A stretch of 7,216 nucleotides of DNA from CAYNXB01 sp964401045 (lineage in GTDB: Bacteria > Pseudomonadota > Alphaproteobacteria > Sphingomonadales > Sphingomonadaceae). Positions 1 through 6,009 of the stretch are shown here, in pieces; within the stretch, counting starts at the first letter, position 1, and each line of letters begins with the position of its first letter. Location: assembly GCA_964401045.1 (NCBI GenBank), contig CAYNXB010000107.1:1-7216 (forward strand), written 5' to 3'. The notes beneath the pieces were generated by a model. It ran no database searches. It was not told the DNA's origin and saw only the letters and a list, made by a program, of their open reading frames with translations. The translations under genes were made by a program, and so were the position numbers.

Positions 1-154
1 GTTGGGCGACGCTCTGCGCGATGGCCAGGGCACGTCCCTCGTACTGCTGCTGGAGATCGTCGCGGAGAACCGCGGTGGAGGCCGCCATGACGAGCAGGAT
101 CACCATGATCAGCAGGGTCGCCAGCGCGACGACGGTGAAGCTCACGACGGGCAT
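1..154 (-). CDS. N-terminus of a membrane sensor protein, probably a histidine kinase (partial)
   Basis: Reading the minus strand from an ATG at 154-152 gives 51 open codons to the window edge. Residues 4-27 form one strongly hydrophobic membrane segment (it includes VVALATLLIMVILLVM). It is followed by RDDLQQQYEGRALAIAQSVA (residues 31-50). A membrane helix followed by a short amphipathic stretch ending in RALAIAQSVA is typical of the start of the extracytoplasmic sensor domain in CitA/DcuS-like histidine kinases, especially actinobacterial ones. Codons are almost all G- or C-ending in this frame. The frame stays open upstream past 154 into the purD homology, so the true start could be the ATG at 154 or could have been lost at the join; no clear ribosome binding site was seen. 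It points away from purD and has no functional link with its neighbours. The family call is tentative, because no kinase domain is in view. Other single-pass membrane sensors remain possible. Confidence 0.55.
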   Translation of the reverse strand, partial: MPVVSFTVVALATLLIMVILLVMAASTAVLRDDLQQQYEGRALAIAQSVAQ

Positions 155-199
155 CCGGGCGCTCGCCGCGGCCTCCAGCTCGACGACCCTGGTCCTGCG

Positions 200-220
200 G
201 GCGGCGACGCGGGTGCCACT
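200..220. other. Probable chimeric junction between unrelated sequences
   Basis: PurD homology on the plus strand stops abruptly when read leftward near base 213. The sequence to the left instead makes sense as a minus-strand membrane protein with actinobacterial-style codon use. No repeat, transposon end or integration site is recognisable at the join. The position is known only to about 10-20 bases, because both frames remain open across it. An assembly or library chimera at a contig end is the simplest reading; a true recombination breakpoint is possible. Confidence 0.6.
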
Positions 221-893
221 CGGCTCGGCGCAGGACCACAAACGCGTCGGCGAGGGGGATACCGGCCCCAATACCGGCGGCATGGGCGCATACAGCCCGG
301 CACCGGTGCTCAGCCCGATGCTCGAAGGCGAGGCGATCGAGCGCATCGTCGCCCCCACCGTGCGCGCGATGGAGGATGCCGGCATGCCTTATTCGGGCGT
401 GCTCTACGCCGGGCTGATGCTGACCGGCGAAGGCCCCAAGCTGATCGAGTACAACTGCCGTTTCGGCGATCCTGAATGCCAGGTGCTGATGCTGCGGCTC
501 GAGAGCGATCTCGGGGATCTGATGCTGGCCTGCGCCGAAAACCGCCTCGCCAGCTGCGAACCGCCGCGTTTCGCCCGCGACACCGCGCTGACGGTGGTGA
601 TGGCGGCGGAGGGCTATCCCGGCACGCCGAAGAAGGGCGGGGCGATCCGCGCCATCGAGGCGGCGGAAGCGACCGGCGCCAAGGTATTTCATGCGGGCAC
701 TACAATGAAGGACGGGGAGCTGGTCGCCAGCGGCGGACGGGTGCTCAACGTCACCGCGACCGGGGGCAGTGTCCGCGAAGCGCAAGCCGCGGCTTATCGC
801 GCGGTCGATGCGCTCGATTTCCCGGATGGCTTCTGCCGGCGCGACATCGGCCAAAAGGAAGTGGCGCGCGAGGTCGCGCGCGAAAGTCAGTGA
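213..893 (+). CDS. purD: Phosphoribosylamine-glycine ligase, C-terminal half (5'-truncated)
   Basis: PurD (GAR synthetase) joins glycine to phosphoribosylamine using ATP in the second step of purine synthesis in the cytoplasm. About 226 residues are present, against about 425 normally. Recognisable homology begins at about VPLGSAQDHKRV (codons from 213) and continues with DTGPNTGGMGAYSPAP, GVLYAGLM and IEYNCRFGDPE, the last carrying the ATP-grasp metal-binding Glu and Asn. The C-terminal part, including FHAGT and GGRVLNVTA, is intact to the TGA at 891-893. The N-terminal domain and the first part of the ATP-grasp domain are missing. The same frame stays open upstream to an ATG at 21, but those roughly 64 codons look nothing like PurD and lie opposite the sensor-protein frame. 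The fragment alone should not be active. The stop overlaps the GTG start of the next gene, so the two were probably co-translated. Family identity is sure; the exact left boundary (about 205-216) is not. Confidence 0.93.
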   Translation: MPLGSAQDHKRVGEGDTGPNTGGMGAYSPAPVLSPMLEGEAIERIVAPTVRAMEDAGMPYSGVLYAGLMLTGEGPKLIEYNCRFGDPECQVLMLRLESDLGDLMLACAENRLASCEPPRFARDTALTVVMAAEGYPGTPKKGGAIRAIEAAEATGAKVFHAGTTMKDGELVASGGRVLNVTATGGSVREAQAAAYRAVDALDFPDGFCRRDIGQKEVAREVARESQ

Positions 894-1582
894 GCGCACT
901 GCGCGATCAGGTGCGCGAACGGCTGCGGGCTGAAGCCGACCCCGCCAAGGCGCTCGCGATGCAGGCTTACATGAAGTCGGCGATGCCCTATCGCGGCGTC
1001 CAGACCACGCCGCTGCGGGCGATCTGCAAGGACTGCTTCGCCGGTCTGACATGGGACGACGGCGAGCGCTGGCAACGCGCAGTCCGTGAGCTGTGGCGCG
1101 GCGCCACCCATCGCGAGGAACGCTACGCCGCGATCGAGCTTGCAAGGCACCGCTCCGGTCGCCCCTTCCACACCCTGGCCGCGCAGCCGCTCTACCGCGA
1201 GATGATCGAGAGCGGCGCGTGGTGGGACATGGTCGATTCGATCGCGCCCAGCCTGGTGTTCGAACTGCTTCAGGCGGAGCCGGCTGCGATGGGCCTCGTC
1301 CTGCGCGACTGGGCGCATGACGACGACATGTGGGTCCGGCGCGCGGCAATCATCGCGCAGCTCGCGGCCAAACGAAAGACCGACCTCGCATTGCTTTACG
1401 ACTGCATTGAGCCCTCGATCTCTTCGAAGGAATTCTTCCTCCGCAAGGCAATCGGCTGGGCGCTGCGCCAATACGCCCGCACCGACCCTCGGGAAGTCTC
1501 ACGTTACGTCGCCGTCAATGCCGAACACCTCAGCCCGCTGAGCAGGCGCGAGGCACTCAAGCACATCGCGCAGCCCGGTTAA
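890..1582 (+). CDS. AlkD-type DNA alkylation repair protein (DNA glycosylase)
   Basis: This 230-residue protein belongs to the AlkD family of HEAT-repeat-like glycosylases, which excise alkylated purines such as 3- and 7-methylated bases. Visible signatures are MQAYMKSAMPYRGVQTTPLR (residues 24-43), WWDMVDSIAP (111-120) and EFFLRKAIGWALRQYART (181-198). By alignment from memory, W112, D116 and W190 match the Bacillus cereus AlkD residues W109, D113 and W187 at a constant offset of three, so the DNA-binding and catalytic residues are all kept. The length is normal for the family. The start is taken as GTG at 890-892, overlapping the purD TGA as GTGA; the earlier in-frame part has no homology and lies inside purD. 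The stop TAA at 1580-1582 directly abuts the stop of the converging adenosine kinase gene. Co-translation with purD suggests housekeeping expression, but no functional link is evident. The family is sure; the exact lesion range is inferred. Confidence 0.9.
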   Translation: MSALRDQVRERLRAEADPAKALAMQAYMKSAMPYRGVQTTPLRAICKDCFAGLTWDDGERWQRAVRELWRGATHREERYAAIELARHRSGRPFHTLAAQPLYREMIESGAWWDMVDSIAPSLVFELLQAEPAAMGLVLRDWAHDDDMWVRRAAIIAQLAAKRKTDLALLYDCIEPSISSKEFFLRKAIGWALRQYARTDPREVSRYVAVNAEHLSPLSRREALKHIAQPG

Positions 1583-2593
1583 TCAGCCGAGTTTTTGGGC
1601 CGCCAGCGCCTGCAAGTCCGCCTCCGGCCGCGCGCCGAAGTGCGAGATGATCTCGGCCGCGCACGCCGCGCCCAGCTTGAGGCAGCGATCGAGGCTTTCG
1701 CCGCGCACGTGGCCGTAAAGGAAACCGGCGGCGAACAGGTCGCCCGCGCCGGTGGTGTCGATCACTTCAGCGATCGGCTCCGCGGGAACATCGGCGCGCT
1801 CACCGCTTGCGACCGCCACCGCGCCGTCCGCGCTGCGGGTGACGACCAGCACCGGCACCTTCGGCGCCAACGCGGCGAGACCTGCTTCCAGATCGTCCTC
1901 GCCGGTGAGGGCGGCAAGCTCGTGATGATTGGCGAACAGGATATCGATCTGCCCTTCGTCGAGCAGCTGGCGGAAATCGTCGCCGTGGCGCGAGATCACG
2001 AACGGGTCCGACAGCGTGAAAGCCACTTGGCGGCCCGCACCGCGCGCCGCGGCAATCGCGCGCCGCATCGCCTTGCGCGGCTCCTCCGGGTCCCACAGGT
2101 ATCCTTCGAGATAGAGCACCGAGGCGCTGGCGATCAGCGCCTCGTCGACCGCGTCGGCGGGAAGGAACTGGGTTGCGCCGAGATAGGTGTTCATCGTCCG
2201 CTGGCCGTCCGGCGTGACGAAGATCAGGCAGCGTGCGGTCGGCGGATCGCCGGCGCGCGCGGGGACATCGAAATCGATCCCCACCGCATGGATGTCGTGC
2301 GCGAATACGTCGCCGAGCTGATCCTGCGCGACCTGGCCGACGAACGCGCATTGCGCGCCGAGCGCCGACAAACCCGCCAGCGTGTTCGCCGCCGAGCCGC
2401 CCGAAATCTCGCGCGCCGGGCCCATCGCGTCGTAGAGTTCGTTCGCCCGCTCGGTGTCGATCAGCGTCATCCCGCCGCGCTCCATGCCAAGCTCCGCGAT
2501 CAACTCGTCCGCGCAGGGAGCCATCACGTCGACGATGGCATTGCCGATCGCAACGACATCGTATCTCGCCGGGCGAGGGTCGGAAGCGGCCAT
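1583..2593 (-). CDS. PfkB-family carbohydrate kinase, probable adenosine kinase
   Basis: This is a complete 336-residue ribokinase/PfkB-family kinase. Residues 11-23 (YDVVAIGNAIVDV) form the first strand and substrate site. EISGGSAANTLAGLSALGA (62-80) is the N-terminal PfkB signature, with the di-glycine hinge at 65-66. VIDTTGAGDLFAAGFLYG (277-294) is the C-terminal signature, with the anion hole and catalytic base D285. The opening AIGNAIVDV and overall length resemble the proteins annotated as adenosine kinase in alphaproteobacteria, which phosphorylate adenosine to AMP in purine salvage. Substrate cannot be read from sequence, so another nucleoside or sugar is possible. The start is the ATG at 2593-2591, preceded by AAAGGA at 2604-2599 with a 5-base spacer. 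The frame is open to 2731, but that upstream part runs into the divergent lipoprotein gene and has no family similarity. The stop TGA at 1585-1583 abuts the stop of the converging AlkD gene. Confidence 0.88.
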   Translation of the reverse strand: MAASDPRPARYDVVAIGNAIVDVMAPCADELIAELGMERGGMTLIDTERANELYDAMGPAREISGGSAANTLAGLSALGAQCAFVGQVAQDQLGDVFAHDIHAVGIDFDVPARAGDPPTARCLIFVTPDGQRTMNTYLGATQFLPADAVDEALIASASVLYLEGYLWDPEEPRKAMRRAIAAARGAGRQVAFTLSDPFVISRHGDDFRQLLDEGQIDILFANHHELAALTGEDDLEAGLAALAPKVPVLVVTRSADGAVAVASGERADVPAEPIAEVIDTTGAGDLFAAGFLYGHVRGESLDRCLKLGAACAAEIISHFGARPEADLQALAAQKLG

Positions 2594-2660
2594 GAACGTC
2601 CTTTCGGTAACGAGGAATTGCGCGTTGACTTGGCTCGCCCCGGCGGCAATCGCAAGCACG
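2594..2660. promoter_or_regulatory. Divergent intergenic region between adenosine kinase and lipoprotein genes
   Basis: These 67 bases separate two divergent start codons and must hold the signals for both unless a promoter lies inside a gene. On the minus strand AAAGGA at 2604-2599 is a good ribosome binding site for the kinase. On the plus strand TTGACT at 2625-2630 resembles a -35 box, but no convincing -10 follows at normal spacing. No clear Shine-Dalgarno precedes the lipoprotein ATG. No operator or palindrome was seen. Confidence 0.3.
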
Positions 2661-3104
2661 ATGAGCCGCCTTCGCACAGCCTTGTCGCCTGCGATCGTCG
2701 GCGCCCTGCTGCTCGCCGGCTGCGGGCCCACGATCCCGGCATCGACGCCGCCGCCCGCGCCTCCTCCGCCGGCGCAGGCGCATCAGGTTCCGCCAACGCA
2801 GCCCGCGCCGCCGGCGGTCTCGAGCGGCTCTCGCCAGCCGAAGATCATGCGTGAAGCGGGACTCGATGCGGTGATCGGCGCACGCGCCGCAGCGCTGATC
2901 CGGCTATTCGGCCAGCCCCAGCTCGATGTGCGCGAGGGCGATATGCGCAAGTTGCAGTTCGCCGGCGAGGCCTGCGTGCTCGACGTGTTCCTCTATCCGC
3001 TTCACGACCGTGCAGAGCCCGAAGCGACCTGGGTCGAGGCGCGGCGGCGCAGCGACGGGCTCGACGTCAACCGCGCCTCGTGCGTGGCGGCGCTCAGGCG
3101 CTGA
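2661..3104 (+). CDS. Small proline-rich lipoprotein of unknown function
   Basis: A 147-residue protein begins with a lipoprotein signal peptide: basic MSRLR, a hydrophobic stretch, and the lipobox LAGC with the lipidated cysteine at residue 21. A proline- and alanine-rich linker follows (residues 22-52), as in proteins tethered to a membrane and reaching into the periplasm. The rest (about 60-147) is a compact domain with ALIRLFGQPQLDVREGD (78-94) and FAGEACVLDVFLYP (100-113). Cysteines 105 and 141 could form a disulfide. I recall similar hypothetical proteins in alphaproteobacteria with a FGxP-xxREG-CVLDxFLY pattern, faintly like small outer-membrane lipoproteins, but I cannot assign a function. 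The start is the ATG that places the signal peptide correctly; the frame is open further upstream, but that part overlaps the kinase gene. It diverges from the kinase and converges on the Suf operon, its stop being 25 bases from that of the HesB gene. Confidence 0.75.
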   Translation: MSRLRTALSPAIVGALLLAGCGPTIPASTPPPAPPPPAQAHQVPPTQPAPPAVSSGSRQPKIMREAGLDAVIGARAAALIRLFGQPQLDVREGDMRKLQFAGEACVLDVFLYPLHDRAEPEATWVEARRRSDGLDVNRASCVAALRR

Positions 3105-3108
3105 CCTC

Positions 3109-3140
3109 TTACCGTTCGCCCTGAAAGGTCTAAACGGTAA
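3109..3140. terminator. Inverted repeat between converging genes, possible terminator
   Basis: TTACCGTT (3109-3116) and AACGGTAA (3133-3140) are perfect 8-base inverted repeats with a 16-base loop. The right arm is part of the last codons of the HesB gene; the left arm lies in the 25-base gap after the lipoprotein stop. A short inner CCT/AGG pairing may tighten the loop. There is no strong T-run on either strand and the stem is only half GC, so termination efficiency is doubtful. Its position at the meeting point of two converging transcripts is the main support. Confidence 0.35.
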
Positions 3141-3486
3141 AGCTCTCGCCGCAGCCGCATGCGCCCTTGGCGTTGGGGTTCGCGAACACGAACCCCGCTG
3201 CAAAATCGTCCTCGCACCAGTCCATCGTGCTGCCGATGAGGTAGAGCACGCTCGCCCCGTCGATATAGAAGGCGCCGCCGGGCGTCTCGATCTTCTCGTC
3301 GAACGGTTCTTCCGCGGTGATGTAATCAACCGAGTAAGCGAGACCCGAGCAGCCGCGTCGCGGCGTCGACAGGCGCACACCCAGTGCGCCCACCGGCGCT
3401 TTCGCCATCAGCTCGGCGATGCGTGCCTCGGCGGCGGCGGTAAGCACGACGGCGGCGGGGCGTTGGCGCAGTTTCGTTTCAGTCAT
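3130..3486 (-). CDS. sufA: A-type Fe-S cluster carrier, HesB/IscA/SufA family
   Basis: This 118-residue protein is an A-type carrier, which accepts Fe-S clusters from the SufBCD scaffold and hands them to apoproteins in the cytoplasm. The three cluster-ligand cysteines are present: C46 in RRGCSGLAY, and C110 and C112 in GACGCGESF near the C-terminus. Length and spacing are normal. The start is the ATG at 3486-3484, which overlaps the stop of the upstream DUF59 gene by one base (TGATG); a longer in-frame extension to 3552 would lie inside that gene. It is the last gene of the operon as seen here, ending at the TAG at 3132-3130. The symbol sufA rests on location in the suf cluster; by sequence alone IscA or ErpA could not be excluded. 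Confidence 0.9.
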   Translation of the reverse strand: MTETKLRQRPAAVVLTAAAEARIAELMAKAPVGALGVRLSTPRRGCSGLAYSVDYITAEEPFDEKIETPGGAFYIDGASVLYLIGSTMDWCEDDFAAGFVFANPNAKGACGCGESFTV

Positions 3487-3962
3487 CACAGCATCCCCAG
3501 TTCGAGGCGCGCTTCGTCGCTCATCTTCGATGGGTCCCAGGGCGGATCCCACAGCAGGGTGACTTCGGCATCGCGCACACCCGGCACCGCGCCGACGCGC
3601 AGCTCGACTTCGCCCGGCATCGATTCGGCGACCGGACAGTGGGGCGTGGTCAGCGTCATCGACACCGCCACGTCGCCGTCCTCGGTCACGTCGACGCCAT
3701 AGATCAGACCGAGGTCGTAGATGTTCACGGGGATTTCGGGATCGTAGATGTCCTTGAGCGCCTCGATCACGCTTTCGTACAGCGCGCCGCCCGGCCCACC
3801 GGCCGACTGGGGCTCCGGCTGCTTGGCGAGAAAGCCCTCCAGGTAATCGCGCTTGCGTTCGAGCTTTTGGGTCGCGCTCTCAGCATCCTCGACGCGCGCG
3901 CGGGCGGGCGCGTCGACGCTCTCGACTTCCTCTATCTCGATCTTGCGTTGTTCGTCTGTCAT
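3486..3962 (-). CDS. sufT: SufT-like Fe-S assembly protein (DUF59/MIP18 family)
   Basis: This 158-residue protein has a MIP18/DUF59 domain at about residues 60-158, with YDPEIPVNIYDLGLIYGV (73-90), SMTLTTPHCPVAESMP (101-116) and WDPPWDPSKMSDEARLELGM (138-157). This matches the SUF-associated DUF59 family usually called SufT, implicated in Fe-S cluster maturation or transfer. Cys109 in the TPHCP motif is the conserved cysteine. Residues 1-59 are an extra N-terminal segment, rich in Glu, Arg and Lys to about residue 48 and then in Gly and Pro, with likely helical content; its role is unknown. The ATG at 3962-3960 overlaps the sufS stop (ATGA), and its own stop overlaps the next start, so translation is coupled on both sides. 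The precise biochemical activity of this family is not settled. Confidence 0.9.
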   Translation of the reverse strand: MTDEQRKIEIEEVESVDAPARARVEDAESATQKLERKRDYLEGFLAKQPEPQSAGGPGGALYESVIEALKDIYDPEIPVNIYDLGLIYGVDVTEDGDVAVSMTLTTPHCPVAESMPGEVELRVGAVPGVRDAEVTLLWDPPWDPSKMSDEARLELGML

Positions 3963-5257
3963 CCGAAAATCCGTTTGGTCCGTTCGATCCCGCGCACCAG
4001 TGCGGCCACGTCGCCATGATCGCTGTAGAGCCCGAAGCTCGCCCGCGCGGTGGCGGACACGCCGAGATGCTCCATCAGCGGCTGAGCGCAGTGATGCCCG
4101 GCGCGGATCGCGACGTTCTCTTCGTCCAATATGGTGCCGAGGTCGTGCGCATGCACCCCGTCGAGCGCGAAACTGACGATCCCGGCCGAATCCTCCGGCC
4201 CGAACACGCGCACATCGTTCATGCCCCGCAGCGCATCGCGCAGTTCAGCGACCAGCGCGCGCTCGTGACGGTCCATAAGCTCAAGCCCGATCCGCTCGAC
4301 ATAGTCGACCGCGGCGGCGAACCCGATCGCCTCGACGATCGCGGGCGTGCCCGCCTCGAACCGCTGCGGCGGAGGCGCATAAGTCGTCTTCCCGAAGGTG
4401 ACCTTCTCGATCATCGAGCCGCCGCCCTGCCATGGCGGCATCGCGGCGAGCAGCTCGGCCCGGCCCCACAGCGCACCGATCCCGGTCGGGCCGTAGAGCT
4501 TGTGCGCCGAGAACGCGTAGAAGTCGCAGCCGATCTCCACGACGTCGACCGGTAGCCGGGGCACTGCCTGGCACCCGTCGAGCAACAGCTTTGCGCCGAC
4601 GCCGTGCGCGAGATCGGCAGCGCGCTTCGTATCGAGCACCGAGCCGAGCACGTTCGAAACGTGCGCGAACGCGACCATCGTGTGCTCGGGGGTGAGCATC
4701 CGTTCGGCCGCGTCCAGGTCGATCCGGCCGTCGGCGGTGAGCGGACATACGTCGATCTGCCAGCCGGCAAGCTGCCACGGCACGATGTTCGAGTGATGCT
4801 CGAGGGTGCTGAGCAACACGCGGCCTTTATTCGGATAAGTATAGGCGACGAGGTTGATCGCCTCGGTCGCGCCGCGCGTGAAGACCAGCTCGTCCTCAAG
4901 CCCGCCGATGAACTCTGCGACCCGTCGGCGCGCGGCCTCGTAGCCAAGGGTCATTTCCGCCGAGCGCGTGTAAACGCCGCGATGGACGGTGGCATAATCG
5001 GCACCGATCGCTTTCGACACCGCGTCGATCACGACTTGCGGCTTCTGCGCGGTCGCAGCGGTATCGAGGTAATGCCACGGCGAACCGTCGGCGTTGACGA
5101 GGCCGGGGAAATCCTTCCGGGCCCCGTTCGGGCTGGGCTTGTCGAAGCCCCGCTTTTCCTTTTGCGCGGCAGACGAAGAGAGGGGCGGCCGTTGGCGCTG
5201 CGCGCCAGCTTCGCTTCCCACAGGCGCAGGGCGAACGGTGGTGGGGGAATCGTTCAT
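3959..5257 (-). CDS. sufS: Cysteine desulfurase SufS with an unusual N-terminal extension
   Basis: SufS is a PLP enzyme that takes sulfur from cysteine as a persulfide and supplies it for Fe-S cluster assembly. The 432-residue product has all hallmarks of a group II desulfurase: TLEHHSNIVPW (151-161), LLDGCQ (225-230) with D227, SAHKLYGPTGIG (250-261) with PLP-binding K253, and RAGHHCAQP (385-393) with catalytic C390. The enzyme proper starts near residue 47 (RKDFPGL, then LDTAATAQKP), so about 38 residues precede it compared with E. coli SufS. That segment is low in complexity and is encoded by DNA carrying two palindromes. The start is the ATG at 5257-5255, overlapping the sufD stop (ATGA). 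There is no ATG, GTG or TTG codon between the second palindrome and the enzyme core, so the extra segment must be translated. No SufE or SufU partner gene is present in the window. Confidence 0.95.
   Translation of the reverse strand: MNDSPTTVRPAPVGSEAGAQRQRPPLSSSAAQKEKRGFDKPSPNGARKDFPGLVNADGSPWHYLDTAATAQKPQVVIDAVSKAIGADYATVHRGVYTRSAEMTLGYEAARRRVAEFIGGLEDELVFTRGATEAINLVAYTYPNKGRVLLSTLEHHSNIVPWQLAGWQIDVCPLTADGRIDLDAAERMLTPEHTMVAFAHVSNVLGSVLDTKRAADLAHGVGAKLLLDGCQAVPRLPVDVVEIGCDFYAFSAHKLYGPTGIGALWGRAELLAAMPPWQGGGSMIEKVTFGKTTYAPPPQRFEAGTPAIVEAIGFAAAVDYVERIGLELMDRHERALVAELRDALRGMNDVRVFGPEDSAGIVSFALDGVHAHDLGTILDEENVAIRAGHHCAQPLMEHLGVSATARASFGLYSDHGDVAALVRGIERTKRIFG
5123..5151. repeat. Palindromic REP-like element inside sufS
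   Basis: The plus-strand sequence contains GGGCTT-GTCG-AAGCCC (5135-5150), a perfect 6-base stem with a 4-base loop, preceded by CCCGTTCGGGCT. It closely resembles a short palindrome of the type CGTTCG..GAGCTTGTCGAAG that I recall as very abundant between genes in sphingomonad genomes. Here it lies in coding sequence and is read in frame as GFDKPSPNG (SufS residues 37-45). Only one copy is in this window, so the repeat status rests on recall. Confidence 0.5.
5191..5209. repeat. Second small hairpin in the sufS 5' region
   Basis: TGGCGC (5193-5198), loop TGC, GCGCCA (5202-5207) form a perfect stem that extends by one G-T and one G-C pair to 5191 and 5209. It lies about 40 bases from the REP-like palindrome, inside the codons of the SufS N-terminal extension. 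Two nearby palindromes would suit a small mobile cassette of the REP-pair kind, but GC-rich DNA makes chance stems common. Confidence 0.35.
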
Positions 5258-6009
5258 ACCGCATCTCCCAGCGCCGACAGCGCCGCGTCGAGCAGCGTAT
5301 CGCGTTCGGCCTCGTCCTCGAGCGCTACGAGCGCATCGGCGATGAACGCGCGCACCAGCAGCTTGTGTGCTGCCTCGGGATCGAGCCCGCGGCTCGCCAT
5401 GTAATAGGCTGCCCGCTCGTCGAGCGCGCCAATCGCGGCGCCGTGCGCGCACTTCACGTCGTCGGCAAAGATCTCGAGTTCGGGCTTGGCGTTGATCGTC
5501 GCGCCCTTGCCGATCAACAAGCCTTTGAAGTCCTGCACCGCATCGGTCTTCTGCGCATCCTGGGCAACTTCGATGCGGCCGAGGAAATTGCCGGTCGCGC
5601 GATCCCAGTGCACCGCGCGCACCACCTGCGTCGAGCTCGCATCGGGCTCCGCATGGCGCACGCGGGTAACGATCTCGCGCGTCGCATCTGCGCCGCCGAT
5701 GGTGACGCCGCCGAACTCGAAATGCGCGCCCTTGGCGAGCACGACTTCGACCTCAAGCCGGGTGTAGGCGTTCGCGGAGAGCACCGCGAACAGCTCCGCC
5801 CGGGCGCCTTCGCCCACGTCGAGCCGGACCCGGTGCAGCCCCGGCCACCGATCGTCGAGCGCGAGGCACTTGGCGCGCGTCTCGCCCGCCGCGAGCGTCG
5901 CCTCGTGCCAGTTGTCGAGGTCGGCCGGCGTCAGTTCCGCCAGCGAGTCCGCATCGGCATAACGCCACGCCTCGTCGCGGGTGGTGGGAATGGCGAGCAC
6001 TTCGCTCAT
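5254..6009 (-). CDS. sufD: Fe-S cluster assembly scaffold protein SufD (short form)
   Basis: SufD pairs with SufB and the ATPase SufC to form the scaffold on which Fe-S clusters are built; it is also linked to iron acquisition. The 251-residue product ends in the SufBD core signature KPELEIFADDVKCAHGAAIG (175-194), where C187 and H189 match E. coli SufD C358 and H360, followed by ALDERAAYYMASRGL. E. coli SufD is about 423 residues, so this is a short form with a much reduced N-terminal half. I recall similar short SufD proteins in Sphingomonadales, so this is probably not a truncation of a once longer local gene: both ends overlap neighbouring genes precisely (ATGA with sufC before it and with sufS after it). 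The middle (about 60-170) is a series of short beta-strand-like repeats expected of the SufBD beta-helix. Confidence 0.92.
   Translation of the reverse strand: MSEVLAIPTTRDEAWRYADADSLAELTPADLDNWHEATLAAGETRAKCLALDDRWPGLHRVRLDVGEGARAELFAVLSANAYTRLEVEVVLAKGAHFEFGGVTIGGADATREIVTRVRHAEPDASSTQVVRAVHWDRATGNFLGRIEVAQDAQKTDAVQDFKGLLIGKGATINAKPELEIFADDVKCAHGAAIGALDERAAYYMASRGLDPEAAHKLLVRAFIADALVALEDEAERDTLLDAALSALGDAV

Noticed and set aside
21..212. In-frame upstream extension of purD from an ATG at 21
   Set aside because: The 64 residues are Ser/Thr/Arg/Ala-rich, unlike any part of PurD, and lie opposite a frame that reads as a membrane protein.
887..1471. 194-codon minus-strand frame opposite the AlkD gene
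   Set aside because: The plus strand encodes AlkD-family motifs including WWDMVD. The minus frame has no recognisable motif.
2594..2731. Longer adenosine kinase start with 46 more residues
   Set aside because: It crosses the lipoprotein signal peptide region. The ATG at 2593 has a good ribosome binding site and starts just before the PfkB fold.
1595..2854. 419-codon open frame on the plus strand opposite the adenosine kinase gene
   Set aside because: It lies antisense to a gene with clear PfkB motifs. Its product is Arg/His/Ala-rich with no recognisable domain, as expected of a shadow frame in GC-rich DNA.
4604..5404. 266-codon plus-strand frame opposite sufS and the end of sufD
   Set aside because: It covers DNA whose minus strand encodes SufS with all catalytic residues. 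The product has no domain features.
5258..5452. Longer SufS start with 65 additional residues
   Set aside because: It would lie wholly inside sufD. The added residues are Arg/Ala-rich shadow sequence, and the ATG at 5257 has the ATGA overlap used throughout the operon.
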